Shown here: positions 37,001 to 48,029 of the stretch, piece by piece
Numbering within the stretch: the stretch's first letter is position 1
Layout: each line of letters starts with the position of its first letter
NCBI GenBank assembly: GCA_012934845.2
Contig: WNNJ02000108.1
Span: forward strand, 62,001-126,000
Length of the DNA stretch: 64,000 nt
Origin: Pomphorhynchus laevis
Taxonomy: Eukaryota > Acanthocephala > Palaeacanthocephala > Echinorhynchida > Pomphorhynchidae
Direction: 5' to 3'
Notes under the pieces: generated by a model
Told to the model about the DNA's origin: nothing
What the model saw: only the letters and a program-made list of their open reading frames with translations
The model's database searches: none
Position numbers and translations under genes: made by a program

Positions 37001-40000
37001 CAATGTTCATATCTAGATATATGCTTTCTTTATCCTTAATATTGTTTTTTTAAGAATGAGGCTTTCTGGATAACTTTGTTCACTTATTGTATAAAAATTA
37101 TTAGAGTTAAATACACATATATCATCAATGTATCGAAACATATATTTCATATATTTATATAGTTTAGATTTAGTTTTTACACAGTTATGAACAAATTCAT
37201 ATTCTATAAAGCTTAAAAACAAGTCAGCTATAATTGGGCTACTATTACCACCCATTGGAACACCTTTTACTTGTCTAAATATAGATGTCCCTACTTTTAA
37301 ATAATTTTGATTTATCAAAATATTTAAGGATTCTATTAATTCAATTTTATCCATATATTTATATTTACTTGATGGTTTAATTTTTGTTAGATAGGCGTTA
37401 TAATTATTATAACATATATATGTATATCTTTTTCCGAATATAAGATTAATTAATTTTACTAACGCTTCTTTAATATCTACTAAATCTAGATTTGTATAAA
37501 GCGTACTAAAATCGTACGTATTTATATTTTGAAAATTTATTCCTTTTGTCTGTTCTAAAAATTCTTTTGTAGAATTAATACTGAAATAGTGTTTTATACC
37601 AGTATTAATTTCGATTACCTTGCAATATTTTTTGAAGTGTGCTTTAATTACTTTAAGTATTTTATTCATATAGACAGAAAGTGGTTTTAATGTACATTTA
37701 AACGCACTACATATGAACCTAGGTTTTATTGGATTTTTATGTAATTTTGGATTCCAATATAATATAGGTATAGCTTTATTATCTGATTCAATCTTTATAC
37801 CCTTTTTATCCATTATAGAACAGTGACTTGTAATAATTGTTTCTAAACTTAACTCACTACGTTCATATGTTGGATTTACATTTAAATCATTAGAATTAAC
37901 CTCTTTCATTAGTATATCATAATAAAGCTTTTTGCATATGAAGACAAAGTTATTACTAGCTTTATCAATAGTTGTTATTATATAGTTTTCTTTTAATCAG
38001 TATACATATCTTTATTAATTTTATCTTTTCTTTTATAATTGTTTGTTATTTTCATTTTATTTTTAATTTTATCAAATATATAATCTTTCCAAATGTTAAT
38101 CTTAGATATATTCGAGCTTTCACTATTAATCAGCTTACTAAAGTAATCATTTAAGTTATTATATAACGAATTGTAAATTTTATTTTTGTCGTTGTTATTA
38201 TTTAATCTATATTTATACCCTTTTGATAGCAGCTTTCTTAATTCACAATTTTCAATTAATTCTAGATTATGGGTACATATATGTTCATTTATTTTATCAA
38301 AACTAAGACTTTTACAATTGCATTCTGTTTCCATTATGTTTCTAATATTATCGTTACATATTGATTTTAATTCTTTATTATAATTACAAATTTTTCGTCC
38401 TAATGGTGGTAGGAGTTTATACCTTATTTTAGGAATATATTTACTTAAATCTGACCCTATTATTTCTTTACTTTTAGAATTATTTAAAAGTCCGGCTATA
38501 TTTATGTTATCTATACATTTATTAATGAAGTTTATGGTTAATGTATATTTTTTATTGTTATTATTTACATTTATTGTACGATTATAGTATTTTGTATTAC
38601 AATAACTGTCTATTATACAACTTAGCCTATCATAGTCGTTAATTAATTTTTGATTTATTGAACATATGATATCTTTAGAAAGCTTTCTTATATTTAAAAA
38701 AAGATCTTTCAGCTTATTATCACTTAAAAGTTGTTATAATATTTCTAATTGTTCATTTATATACATATCTTTTTTAATATTTTTAACTCTATTTTTCCTA
38801 TTCCTTTTATCACCATGACTTCTTGGTTTGCGTTTAACTGGATTATTATAATATAGTTGTTTATTATGTATTATACTACTTCTGCCAATTCCTTGTACCA
38901 CGTCATTCAATCCTAATAGGTACATGGAATTAAGCGTTTTAATCCAAAAATCTTCTTTTTCTAATAGTTTTTGATTTAATATTAAAATGTTTTCTTCGAT
39001 AATATGTTCTAAAATAAATAATTTACAGTTTTTAATATCATGTCCTATTAATCTCATATGTTTATGAAATATAGTTTGACTATTATGCTGTATATTATAT
39101 ATGTGTTGCCTAAACCTAGTTTTTAATTAGAATAATAAAGATTTGAAATTCTGCATTATTAAATATAAAATTTTAATTTTAATTATAAATTCTTATCAAA
39201 TGTTTAATTTCGATAAATTCTTATTAAATTTTTATAGTTTTAGCTGCAATGTTTTAAAAAATTAATAAAATTATTTTTCAATGCCATTTTTGGAGCACTA
39301 AAATGTGTTTTTGGGATGTTTAAATTAATTGTGCAAATCTAAATATTTAATATTTTCTTTGTATTTAGATTTTTTGAAACTTGGTAAATTTGCATTAATT
39401 GAGAATTTACTAAAGGATTCAGATCCGTCGATACGACTAGAAGCCTGTCGGTTGATTGCTTGTGTGGCTCAAAATTACGAAGAAGCACAAAACTTGATTT
39501 GTAACGAGACGGAAGTAATGCTCATACTCGCTGATATAGTGCAAGTCGATTCATGTATAGATCATAAAAGCAAAGCTTTGTCCGCATTAAGATGTCTTGT
39601 TGAGAACAACAATGAACTTATCAATCGATTTTTAGACCAACCAGTTAATGGATATGAATTACTAGAACTGGCATTACGCTCAAACCATATTGATTTACAG
39701 GGTAAAGCTGCAATGCTTATCAATTGCTTAATGGATAGTAAAAAATGTAAGATGTTATGTTTATTAACTAATCTGAAATTTCAATATTAATTAATTTAAT
39801 TATAATTAATGTAATATCAATTTTATTTTAATTTGCACGATGAAAAATTTACTTTAAATATATTTTCATCGACAAAACAATATAAATTAATTAAATAATT
39901 TTTAATCGAAAGATATTGATTTGCTTTTAAATAGTTGTTAATGATCACGGAGGACAATTGATATTTCGCTAACCTTTGTTAGCATCTTCAAAAAATTACA

Positions 40001-42772
40001 AAATTTAGTAATTTATAAATTATCTAAATAAATGGCTCTAATTTTTGTAAAAAACGACCATTTTCGTTCAAAGCCTTGTATACATAATAATCTATATATT
40101 TAGAATATTTGATAATGATCCATTATTGATAAAGAATTATTGGAGTTGGATCAAAGTAAGGATTAAAATTTTATTCGATGATATTTCGCTAACTTCTGTT
40201 AACATCTTTAGAAAATTACCTTTAAATTACCTTTTTGTAATCTTCTGAGTCAAAGCCCTGTATTCATAATAATCTATATATTTTAAATAGATGATAATGA
40301 TCCTTTACTGATAAAGAAATATTAGAGATGGATCAAAGAAAGGATTGGAATTTTATTGGTATTTCGTTAACTTCTGTTTGCATCTTCGGAAAATTAAAAT
40401 TTTTCTGAAGATAATGTGCAATCGGTATACAATTATAATGATGTCAACTTTAATTGTTAAGTGACAAATTATGATGTCACATCATAAGACGGACTTTTTG
40501 ACCAACTTATCAGTCATTGACTTAATCACTTAAAATACGGAACCCTTCGTAATGCTTGCCAAGTAACTTAGTATGAATGTAACTAATCACTAGAGAATTG
40601 TAACTTTAATTTCTTAGTGGAAGAAATTAAAGTTATTTGCGTTGTGGAAACGCAAATAAAATTATCGAATATTTTTGGCTGTTTGCTTTTATCTATTCGA
40701 TTGTTATTTATTGCATGTCCTTTTTATCTTTGAAAAAATATTTCTTTTTATTTATGAAATTAAATCGACACTACATAATATTTTAAATTTAGAAAACATT
40801 TTAATAATTTTGATTAAAATGTTAACACCTAATGAAATAAACTTTAAAATCTAATAATAAATTTGTAAATTAAAGAATTTATTGAATCTAAGAACACTGG
40901 ATCGGATCATATAATTTACGGACTCTATTCTTTGATCAGAATTAAATTCATTTGCTCTGGTAATGTTCCTTAAAATATCAGCACAGCTTAAGCTCTGATT
41001 AATGTTGATTAATTATGATTAATAATATATATGATGAATTACATTTTACAATTCATTATTATTCTTCTTTAATCATTTGGTAATAACTTTTAGAATTATT
41101 ATCAAATATTCCTGAATTTACAAATTCATATTTTATATTTTAGCTACATGCCTTAATGGTAGTTTCATCTGTGATGACCCCATATCTCAACATCCCCTAG
41201 TAACGCATATAATTGCCACTCTATAGTACAGAGTAACAATCGCGCTTAGAATAATCGATTTCATCTGTTTCGTGATTTACCGTAACTTTAAATTTTGCTT
41301 AAAATGGGCATTAAAACGCATATAACGATGATACCCGATTTCTTAATATTTTCATCCAACGATTTAACGTATATTTCCCTTTTGTTCCGTGCTATTCTGA
41401 ATCGGCAGCGTTATTCGTTTGACTAATGTAATTAAATCAAAAACATAAGCATTTAACTAACTTTACTCCTTTAAATAAATGTTATACTTACCATCTGCAA
41501 GATATTTATATATTTCTTTTTCAGCAGAACTGATAGACAAAGGCTTCATTTCTATAATTCAGCAAACATATGCAAAACGACCTTGGCATCAGACGAAATA
41601 TTTGCTCTTGCAATGCCTATATGAGTTATTGAAACGTAGTCCAGAGGGTGTCGTTGCATGTTTAAAAATAGGATTGCCCACGCAGATTCGATCGTTGATC
41701 GCTTCTATACCAGAAGAAGAGGACTCGGTAATTTAATTTGCCTTTACTGTGATTTATAAAATTAGCCGCAATTACTTATATAATAATAGAATAATAGATA
41801 TTATAATAAAATAAATATATCAAGATCTAACTAAAACGAGTAGTACGGCATCAAAACCCTCTGTGCATAGCAAAAGACATTTAAAATGACAATCCGAAAC
41901 GCATAAGCTACAAGATAAACCATAAAGAACAATATGCATTTATTGGTTGTCAAATCGCCATCATAAATTGCTTTTCATATCGGATAAAAATGGCTAAATA
42001 TTGTATTTTTATAATTAATAAAATGTTTTTTTTTCCAAGTTAACAAGTAATAATTTGTAAATAACATACCTTTAATTGGTAAATATTTTTTGTGTGAACA
42101 AACTGTTGACCTGATATATACGTTTAACATGTATTGAACTAATATGACTATAATATATTGACATCAAATTATATGATATTATATATTACATATAATACAT
42201 ATTACATATAATACATATTACATATAATACATATCATAATAGAATACATGTAATATATGATATATGTTCTATATAATATAGAACATAATATATCATAATA
42301 TATATGATTATATTATATATGATAAATATAATTCTTCTTTTATATAAGAAATTAAAACCATTCACCAAAACAGCAGCTAAGCAGCGATCTGACAAATTTA
42401 TTTGTTTTTATTTCTGCCGTTTTTGGTACAGACATAAGAAAATATTAGAAATTTTTAATTTCTAATTTCTATTAAAATACATAGTTCGAATTCAGTGTAA
42501 CTGAAACAAGTCTATTCTTTATTGTTCTTGTAATGATTTTAAATAAATATTATTAATTAATGAAAATAGTAAAATAAACGATTTTAAATTGTTATTAAAA
42601 TATGCTCTAATATCAAACCCATTTGAATTCTCTTTTATGTAAAATAATATTTTAGTTAATAAAATTTATTTCTATAATTTACGAATACATTATTTTTATA
42701 TTTAATTTTTATTTCTAGGCTGCTGATGACGAAATTGGAGATGAAGTATTGCGATTTATTGAAAACAGATAA
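28059..42772 (+). CDS. HSPBP1: HSPBP1/Fes1 Hsp70 nucleotide exchange factor (4 exons, 305 aa)
   Basis: Exons 28059-28341, 39369-39746, 41525-41727 and 42719-42772 join in matching phases (1, 1, 0) to 918 nt, exactly 306 codons. Exon 1 carries the conserved start of the family (MTWLREALNEIVTSPIEMVK). Exons 2 and 3 carry armadillo-like repeats (LKDSDPSIRLEACRLIACVA, KSKALSALRCLVENN, PWHQTKYLLLQCLYELLKRS). Exon 4 encodes only DDEIGDEVLRFIEN and the stop. The family binds the ATPase lobe of cytosolic Hsp70 and speeds release of ADP; Fes1 in yeast has about 290 residues, so the length fits. Intron 1 is 11 kb and has taken in a secreted-protein gene on the opposite strand, a hAT and a Penelope-like element; the other introns are 1.8 and 1.0 kb. 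All splice sites are GT-AG. No defect seen. Confidence 0.92.
28595..28635. repeat. 15-bp perfect hairpin in HSPBP1 intron 1
   Basis: AAGATCTAGTTTATA and its exact reverse complement around an 11-nt loop. Confidence 0.7.
28663..28786. repeat. Long hairpin (arms about 50 bp) in HSPBP1 intron 1
   Basis: Inner arms 28685-28717 and 28737-28769 pair with a single mismatch over 33 bp (centre CACGAGCCATTATTCTTAA). Outer parts (CTGTCTTT / AAAGACAG) extend the pairing with small gaps. The loop is 19 nt. It could be a small foldback element or a small-RNA hairpin. Confidence 0.75.
29946..30665 (-). CDS. Small secreted protein of tandem 50-aa units, nested in HSPBP1 intron 1 (6 exons, 156 aa)
   Basis: Minus-strand exons, in order: 30537-30665, 30424-30487, 30288-30373, 30175-30238, 30037-30122, 29946-29987. 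Introns are 49, 50, 49, 52 and 49 nt with GT...AG ends. Exons 2+3 and 4+5 are a duplicated pair with identical lengths (64 and 86 nt) and phases; the total is 471 nt, exactly 157 codons. Exon 1 starts with a clear signal peptide (MSLRLFTFLLLTSITC). Residues 44-93 and 94-143 are two copies of a 50-aa unit: NFYADxEEDRxxDYFSTSP, then a D/N-rich part, a dibasic DDKR, then YSKEExKxxxDxLxA. The exon 1 end (NKTDEKLMGDAVHP) and exon 6 (MFYPDNDRFQDYL) look like diverged half-units. One NVT glycosylation site lies in unit 1. The product is acidic and cysteine-poor, and is probably secreted and possibly cut at the KR sites. I do not recognise the family. Confidence 0.8.
30983..34534 (-). mobile_element. 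hAT transposon (Buster-like), full length with 8-bp target duplications
   Basis: The element runs from CAGTGCTTCTCAAAC to the inverted GTTTGAG-like end TTTGAGTAGCACTG. It is flanked by perfect 8-bp duplications ATCTAGTA at 30975-30982 and 34535-34542. The TA at positions 4-5 of the duplication fits the nnnTAnnn preference of the Buster group rather than the Ac group. Subterminal GCGTACCGG words occur several times at both ends and may be transposase-binding sites. The transposase gene is inside on the minus strand; about 1 kb at the right end (33.42-34.44 kb) is non-coding. It lies within HSPBP1 intron 1. Confidence 0.93.
31504..33418 (-). pseudogene. hAT transposase, ZBED5/FAM200-like, interrupted
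   Basis: The frame starts MSKRGPMDKFIKS at 33418. A BED-like zinc finger follows (CVICGDVLANHSMKPSHLKR plus HLNTKH, residues about 71-97). Then comes the RNase-H-like core with LQLDECTDVANQAVLMVYVR and CTDGAAAMIGKHSGV. The frame ends at 32300 after LLLHADVR, where a TGA stands where the family has Trp; the same frame continues with LSRGKVLSRVFELRNELAVF. Two later frameshifts, near 31940 and 31770, separate a piece with INLEDRFQHYFPAEEDPRIG and the C-terminal hAT dimerisation domain (KTLLVFPTTYLCETGFSTMS, stop near 31504). So it is almost complete in length but cannot be made as one protein; the transposon could move only with transposase from elsewhere. Confidence 0.9.
34543..36539. other. 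Non-coding part of HSPBP1 intron 1
   Basis: AT-rich; an AT palindrome lies at 34600-34650. An open frame at 35576-35869 (97 aa) has six Cys near its start and middle (CFICNAERC, CFKCNIGRALCC), but no family is recognised and it has no supporting splice or start context. I do not call it a gene. Confidence 0.4.
36540..39123 (-). mobile_element. Penelope-like element, Naiad type, with N-terminal GIY-YIG endonuclease; broken
   Basis: Read on the minus strand from 39123. First comes a GIY-YIG endonuclease missing its first strands (TRFRQH, then KEDFWIKTLNSMYLLGLND, 38880-39123). Next is a long middle domain with LPPLGRKICNYN, CNCKSLSF and ICTHNLELIENCELRKLLSK (about 38200-38420), the CxC...H zinc-finger-like block of this group. 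Then the reverse transcriptase: YDFSTLYTNL near 37500, VPMGGNSSPIIADLFLSFIE near 37220 and the catalytic RYIDDI near 37130. A 3' tail extends to about 36540. Usual Penelope elements have the endonuclease after the RT; here it comes first, as reported for the Naiad/Chlamys clade. The copy is 5' truncated and carries a few disabling changes. It is inside HSPBP1 intron 1, ending 246 bp before exon 2. Tails of the same family occur at 48.6-49.8 and 59.6-59.9 kb. Confidence 0.88.
39930..40430. repeat. Cluster of three dispersed repeats with a hammerhead-like hairpin motif (HSPBP1 intron 2)
   Basis: Three direct copies at about 39930-40005, 40105-40225 and 40285-40420 share GATAATGATC, GATAAAGAATTATTGGAG, then ATTTCGCTAACTTCTGTTA and CATCTTCAGAAAATTA. 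In reverse complement each reads TGAAGATG, a 6-bp hairpin (GCTAAC/GTTAGC in the first copy) and GAAA. The same family forms the foldback at 14621-14711. Such motifs are common at ends of Penelope-type elements; no complete ribozyme is visible. Confidence 0.65.
40431..41524. other. Rest of HSPBP1 intron 2
   Basis: AT-rich, nothing recognised. Confidence 0.4.
41728..42718. other. HSPBP1 intron 3
   Basis: AT-rich; a short array of CATATTACATATAATA units lies at 42180-42230. Nothing else recognised. Confidence 0.5.
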
Positions 42773-43680
42773 ACGATTATTCGCTAACTCTACTTTTAAT
42801 TGTATCTTTAATACCTGTATTCCATATCAGTTTTTGAAATGAAAAAAAAAACAGATTTATTTACAAATTGTCGCTTTTTAAAATTTCAAAAATTAATACG
42901 AAGGTATTTAAACTAAGGTTACTGGTAAACTAAGGTTACTCTTATAAATTCGATTAGCAAACACAAAAATAATGATACGATTTATTTGGTCTTTTAATGG
43001 AACTGTCACGTTGATCCTGTAAGTAGCAAATTCCTACCATTTTGATCCTGTAAGAATAGCTTTTTATACGAATCTATCAACATCTTCCTTCAGTAGGTAG
43101 ACCAAATTTGAACTGAATAAAAATACATAATGCCAACATCATTTTATTGATAAAAAAAGTCATTTATACCGTTTGAATTCAGCAAAACTAAAAATCCTAA
43201 CTTAGATGCTTCTCATTCCAATCTTGCCATTTTTCGGCAATCCATCAAACTAAAAATGTTTCGATGATTTTTATACACGTTAGAAACAAAAGAATACTGA
43301 AGGTCTTGTTATATATTCTACTGAGTCGGAATAGTTTTGGATATTACTAGCCTTAATCCGTCGCAGCATTCTATTTGTTTAAGATATTTGAGAACTAAGC
43401 TGTTATAAGCGGCAATTTGCATCTAGTTATTTCATTTGTTCTCTAGTTCCTGACTAGAGAACAGATGTATAATCACACGTGAACAAATGTTTAATCACAC
43501 GTGTATCAACAAACACAATTATAAAGGCACTACCTATTTCCGAGTACTTTCAACTTGGTTATGGGTCAAGGATTAAGGATTTATATCTAATATATTAATA
43601 TTCATAAACCTCCAAGTTCCGCATATCTTTATTCTTCTTTTTTTATATACTTTTTCACTGACAAAGAAGTAACAAAAAAG
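42773..43680. other. HSPBP1 3' flank
   Basis: Begins at the HSPBP1 stop. A GATCCTGTAAG word is duplicated at 43013 and 43043. No clear polyadenylation signal or gene seen. Confidence 0.4.
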
Positions 43681-43748
43681 TATTCTTAACAACGATTAGC
43701 AGGCACCTTTGTACTGACAAAGTTGCCTGTTAATCGTTGTTAAGAATA
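43681..43748. ncRNA. 68-nt near-perfect hairpin, possible small-RNA precursor or tiny foldback
   Basis: Two 31-nt arms (TATTCTTAACAACGATTA... and its complement ending ...TAATCGTTGTTAAGAATA) pair with two non-Watson-Crick positions around a 6-nt loop (TACTGA). Length and loop size fit a microRNA precursor. However, the pairing is almost too perfect and the arm sequence matches no microRNA that I know, so a small MITE remnant is equally possible. Confidence 0.4.
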
Positions 43749-44826
43749 GTAAATAGTTTACTTAATGAATTTAATGATTTATTTTAATTTTTAACTCAAT
43801 TTAATTAACAAATTAATGCAATAAATTTGCAATAAATTTAAATTATATGCAAATAACTGTTATAAAAATTAATAACTTTTGATGATTCCAACTTTTTGTC
43901 ACTTCCTGGAGAATCATATGATAAGAGAATCATATGATTAATATGATACTACAAGAGAATCTTATTAATATCATACTACAAGAGAATCATATTTCATATG
44001 ATAGTTACAAACGCATTAAGAAACATATATAGTTTACATTTTTAAATGATTGACGCATATTGATACATTAATAAGTTCTTAATTAACCTCAATGAGTGAT
44101 ATTAATAAGTCTAATGAACGTTTATATGCTAAGTGAACCAGAGATTATAAATAACTAGCTAAAATCGTTCTTTCTTGAAAATATATATTTACTAAATAAT
44201 TAGTTTAGTTCACTCTATAACAATTTGGTCGTAAAACATTTTTTCTGAAGTAATTTTGAAAATGGATGTGCTAATAGTCTGATTTTAACATTTTGTCAAT
44301 TTTTTAAATAATATAATTCAATATTTGATCATTGAATTGAGAATATTGAATTGTATATTGTATTAAGATAAAAAGATCTAAAATTTTCATTCTTATAAAA
44401 ATGTTTTGATGATTTTTATAGACGTTAGAAACAAATTCTTGCTTTTAATATATCAATTTGTTTATTAAATAATACTATTATGGACTCAAAATTGCGTATT
44501 TTAATTTCTTTGAAATTATTCAATGTTTACTTTTTTCAAATTATACAATTTCTTAAGATTATAACTTCATATAAAGTCAATTGGAATTTTATTAAAATTT
44601 GAACTGCTTAACTTTAATATTAAACCATAAGATTCTATAGATTACGATTAAATCGATGAATACACATTAGGGATTATCATTGAATCACACATGGAATACA
44701 TTTAACAAAATGATTAAATCTGTGAGTCGTAAAAAAAATTAAATGATCATTGAATAATAAACATTTAATAATTCTGTAATTTTTAAAAATATATTTTAAA
44801 AATATAGTTGAATTTTAAGTTTTAGA
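43749..44826. other. Intergenic region before NOL10
   Basis: AT-rich; the words AAGAGAATCATATGAT / CAAGAGAATCATAT recur near 43920-44000. No gene seen. The NOL10 promoter should be within the last few hundred bases. Confidence 0.4.
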
Positions 44827-46722
44827 ATGCAGACGTTCACATCGAATAATAAAAAAGTGTACTCACTTACAAATGAAACCTATCTACCTGAATGGATGTC
44901 TAGTCGTGAAAAACGACGATTAATCAGCAAGAATCCAAAGCTGCGTGAAAGAATAGAACTAATTCAAGGATTAGGAATGCCAGACATATGTTCTAGCATG
45001 CAAATCACTAACGATGGGAAATATTTGCTAGCTCTCGGAACCTATAAACCACGTATACGATGCTACGAGTTATTTCAAAGTTCGATAAAATTTGAGAGGG
45101 GATTAGATTACGAAGCCATAAAAGTTATTGCCCCAGAAGATGATTACAGTCGTCTAATTCTTTTACAGACTGAGCGATATGTTGAATTTCATGTCGGATC
45201 TGGTCGTCACTATCGCACGCGAGTTCCGGTAGAATCCAGAGACTTCGCACTAAATACAAGTAATGCTGATATTTATTTTGTCGGTAAATCTAACGAAATA
45301 CATCGGCTAAACATCTACCAAGGGCAGTTTATGCGACCATTTACATCAACATGCGATGATCTTCGGTGTTGCTCTATGAATAATGATCTACAGTTATTAG
45401 CCGTTGGCACTGATTTGGGATCACTTCAATTCTGGGATTGCCGAGAACGAAATATGATATCGCAATTTCAAGCTTGTTCATCAGGTGCACTTACATTTCT
45501 AAAATACGGTCCGCAAATGAAAATTGCTGCTGGCGATGAATCCGGCATTGTTTCTCTGTTTGATCTGCGATCCAAAAAGCCTTATGCTCAGCGAGATCAT
45601 CGATACGGACTGCCTATAAATCAGATTGAGTTTCTAAGTAACTACGATTACATCGCCTCTAGTGACAAGAAAGGAGTTCGTGTGTGGACTGAGTATGATG
45701 ATCAAAAATTAGTAGTAGCATTTGAACCAAGTAAAACAGCCGTCAACGGATTTTGCATTCCTGAAAAGGGTACAGGTTTATTTTTTGTACCGACAGAATC
45801 ACCAAATATACACACATTTTTCATCCCCAGTATTGGGCCAGCTCCAAAATTCTGCTCATTTCTCGATAATCTCGTTGAACAGTTGCAAGAAACAAAAGAA
45901 TACAAAAATTCCGAAAATGTATCTGCTGTCTATGATAATTTCAAGTTCCTTACACGTAATGAAATGGACAATCTTGGAATATCATCTTTTATTGGCACAC
46001 CGTTGACCCGTCCCTACATGCACGGCTTTCTTGTTCAAATGGATATATATGAAAAATCCGTGAAAAAGAAAAACAGGCATGCTACACTTACAGATGAAGA
46101 ATACGGTTCTGATGATAACGTTGAACTATCTGAACAACTTGAATCGGATGAAAACGAGGAAAATTCTAAATCTCGAATACCGCGAGTAAATCGAAAACTG
46201 TTTATGCAGTTCAAGAAGAAAGGAACGACTTCACAAATCATCCAGGACGAGCGATTTACATCTTTGTTTGAAGACAAAGATTATGAAGCCAGTGACGATA
46301 TTACAAATAATGATATTCACCGGAAAGAAACAGACGAGAGCAGTGATGATGCAATGATAGATGAAGACCAAGACGATTTCCAATTATCATCAAGTGACAA
46401 TGAGTCGGTACAAGTAAAACGAAACTTTGAATTGTTACCGGTCAATGAGGCAAACGGCAAATTTATAAATGAATGCAAAAGTGAGACACTAGCTAGTAAG
46501 CTAAAGCGATACGTGATTATAGGAAACGACGACAAACAGAATTTCACTGATGAAATTGACAAAGAAAAGTCGTTTACCTTTTTGCCCAAATCATCAAAGG
46601 AAAAGAAATCCCTAAGTGAAAATAAGAGACAATTTTTGAAAAGGAAACGAGAAAGCAACGTTCGATCGGCTGGACATATTATTCGAGATTTGGACAGACC
46701 GAAAAGAAAAATGCGAACATGA
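44827..46722 (+). CDS. NOL10: NOL10/Enp2, nucleolar WD40 protein of the small-subunit processome (631 aa, intronless)
   Basis: A single open frame of 631 codons. Residues 1-20 contain the conserved VYSLT and PEWMSSREKRRL. Residues about 50-330 form the WD40 beta-propeller (ITNDGKYLLALGTYKPRIRC, LAVGTDLGSLQFWDCRERN, AAGDESGIVSLFDLRSKKPY). The motif GAAPKFCSFLDNLVEQL appears here as GPAPKFCSFLDNLVEQL, and LTRPYMHGFLVQMDIYEKS follows. Further on is the NUC153-type motif DERFTSLFEDKDYE. The C-terminus is acidic, then rich in Lys/Arg, as usual for nucleolar proteins. Human NOL10 (688 aa) and yeast Enp2 (707 aa) are slightly longer; the difference is in the charged tail. The role is early 40S ribosome assembly in the nucleolus. 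The start is the first ATG after stops in the frame. An AATAAA follows about 100 bp after the stop (46820). Confidence 0.96.
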   Translation: MQTFTSNNKKVYSLTNETYLPEWMSSREKRRLISKNPKLRERIELIQGLGMPDICSSMQITNDGKYLLALGTYKPRIRCYELFQSSIKFERGLDYEAIKVIAPEDDYSRLILLQTERYVEFHVGSGRHYRTRVPVESRDFALNTSNADIYFVGKSNEIHRLNIYQGQFMRPFTSTCDDLRCCSMNNDLQLLAVGTDLGSLQFWDCRERNMISQFQACSSGALTFLKYGPQMKIAAGDESGIVSLFDLRSKKPYAQRDHRYGLPINQIEFLSNYDYIASSDKKGVRVWTEYDDQKLVVAFEPSKTAVNGFCIPEKGTGLFFVPTESPNIHTFFIPSIGPAPKFCSFLDNLVEQLQETKEYKNSENVSAVYDNFKFLTRNEMDNLGISSFIGTPLTRPYMHGFLVQMDIYEKSVKKKNRHATLTDEEYGSDDNVELSEQLESDENEENSKSRIPRVNRKLFMQFKKKGTTSQIIQDERFTSLFEDKDYEASDDITNNDIHRKETDESSDDAMIDEDQDDFQLSSSDNESVQVKRNFELLPVNEANGKFINECKSETLASKLKRYVIIGNDDKQNFTDEIDKEKSFTFLPKSSKEKKSLSENKRQFLKRKRESNVRSAGHIIRDLDRPKRKMRT

Positions 46723-46819
46723 TTATTAGGTTTTGTTTTTTATCTTCAAGTGTATCTCTTTGTACATAGTAATCCGTTGATTTTTAATATTCAAAAAGCT
46801 AAAAATCTCCAATAAGTGA

Positions 46820-46825
46820 AATAAA
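46820..46825 (+). promoter_or_regulatory. Likely polyadenylation signal of NOL10
   Basis: AATAAA about 98 bp after the NOL10 stop codon, in otherwise featureless AT-rich sequence. Confidence 0.5.
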
Positions 46826-48029
46826 ACGTATTGATTCTATTTAATTTAGATTAATTGTCTTTCACTCAGTGGAGACATAAGTTAATTGGTAATCAAGGTG
46901 GATAAATTCAGTGTTCAAGTGCGTTGGGCTTTAGTTTTGTGCAAAACGTGTAGTTGTTGATGATAATCACAACACAATAATATCTTTACGGTCTACAATA
47001 CTATTTTTATATCGATATTATAAATGTTATATCGATACTCTTCTTTGGTATATTTATAAATTTGATGGACGAAAAAAATCAAATTTTCTTTATATTTAAA
47101 AATATAAAATCATGATAATGATTTTTTACAGCTGACAAAATATACATTTCTGTGGTTTCTTCTCTTAATTTATAAAAACTAATTCACAATCTATATTTTC
47201 TCAAACGGCTTATGGCATCTTCAGAATTTTATGAACATGATAATACTGTAAATTAATTTTAAGAATATTTGATCTTTTTCGTTCCATTTAATTGATAAAT
47301 AATTATCGTGATTAAACGTTTTGGCTGTAAAATGTACAGTATTTAGATAGTGAGATCTAAATTCTTTAAAAATTTAATGACTACCTTATAAAATTTAATG
47401 GTAACGCCTTTGAAATAATAAAAACGGATCTTAAAATTTATTAAAATTAAATTTCTTATCAAGTTATTATTTTTAATAGGTTATTAAGGTTTTTATTATT
47501 AAGTTATTAATTTATTACTAACTTTATTACTATTTATTATATGCAATTTCTACGATATTGTAATTTTGATGTAATTATAATCCTTATGTAATATGAAACT
47601 TGTTAGATTGCACTGTATAGAAATACTCAGCAGTTTAGAAAATAAACGACTTAAATTACAATACCTTTATAATTGAATGTAATCGATATCCGAAATTAAG
47701 AGATTTTGTTTAGAACTTTTTAATTCTAAAATTCTATTTTTTAAATTCGCAGATGATTTTTATAATTTATATTTTTAAACATCAATTTTTAGTTTTAAAC
47801 ATAATCGCAGTGGGAATATTCATCGAATGGTAATATATTTTGATCTGTAATTGAGATCCGAACTTATTTTAAATTTAAAAGCATAAATTACATAATTTTT
47901 AATTAAAAAGTTACATAACTTAGAATTCCAAGCTTGAATTGAGTTAATATAATTTAAATATAAATTAGTAAAGTATAAATATTGAATCACATAATAAAAC
48001 TATATCTCTATTATATTAAAATCCAATTA
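46826..48029. other. Intergenic AT-rich stretch downstream of NOL10
   Basis: Nothing recognised apart from a faint GGCATCTTCAGAATTTTA resemblance to the 40-kb repeat family at 47210. Confidence 0.4.
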
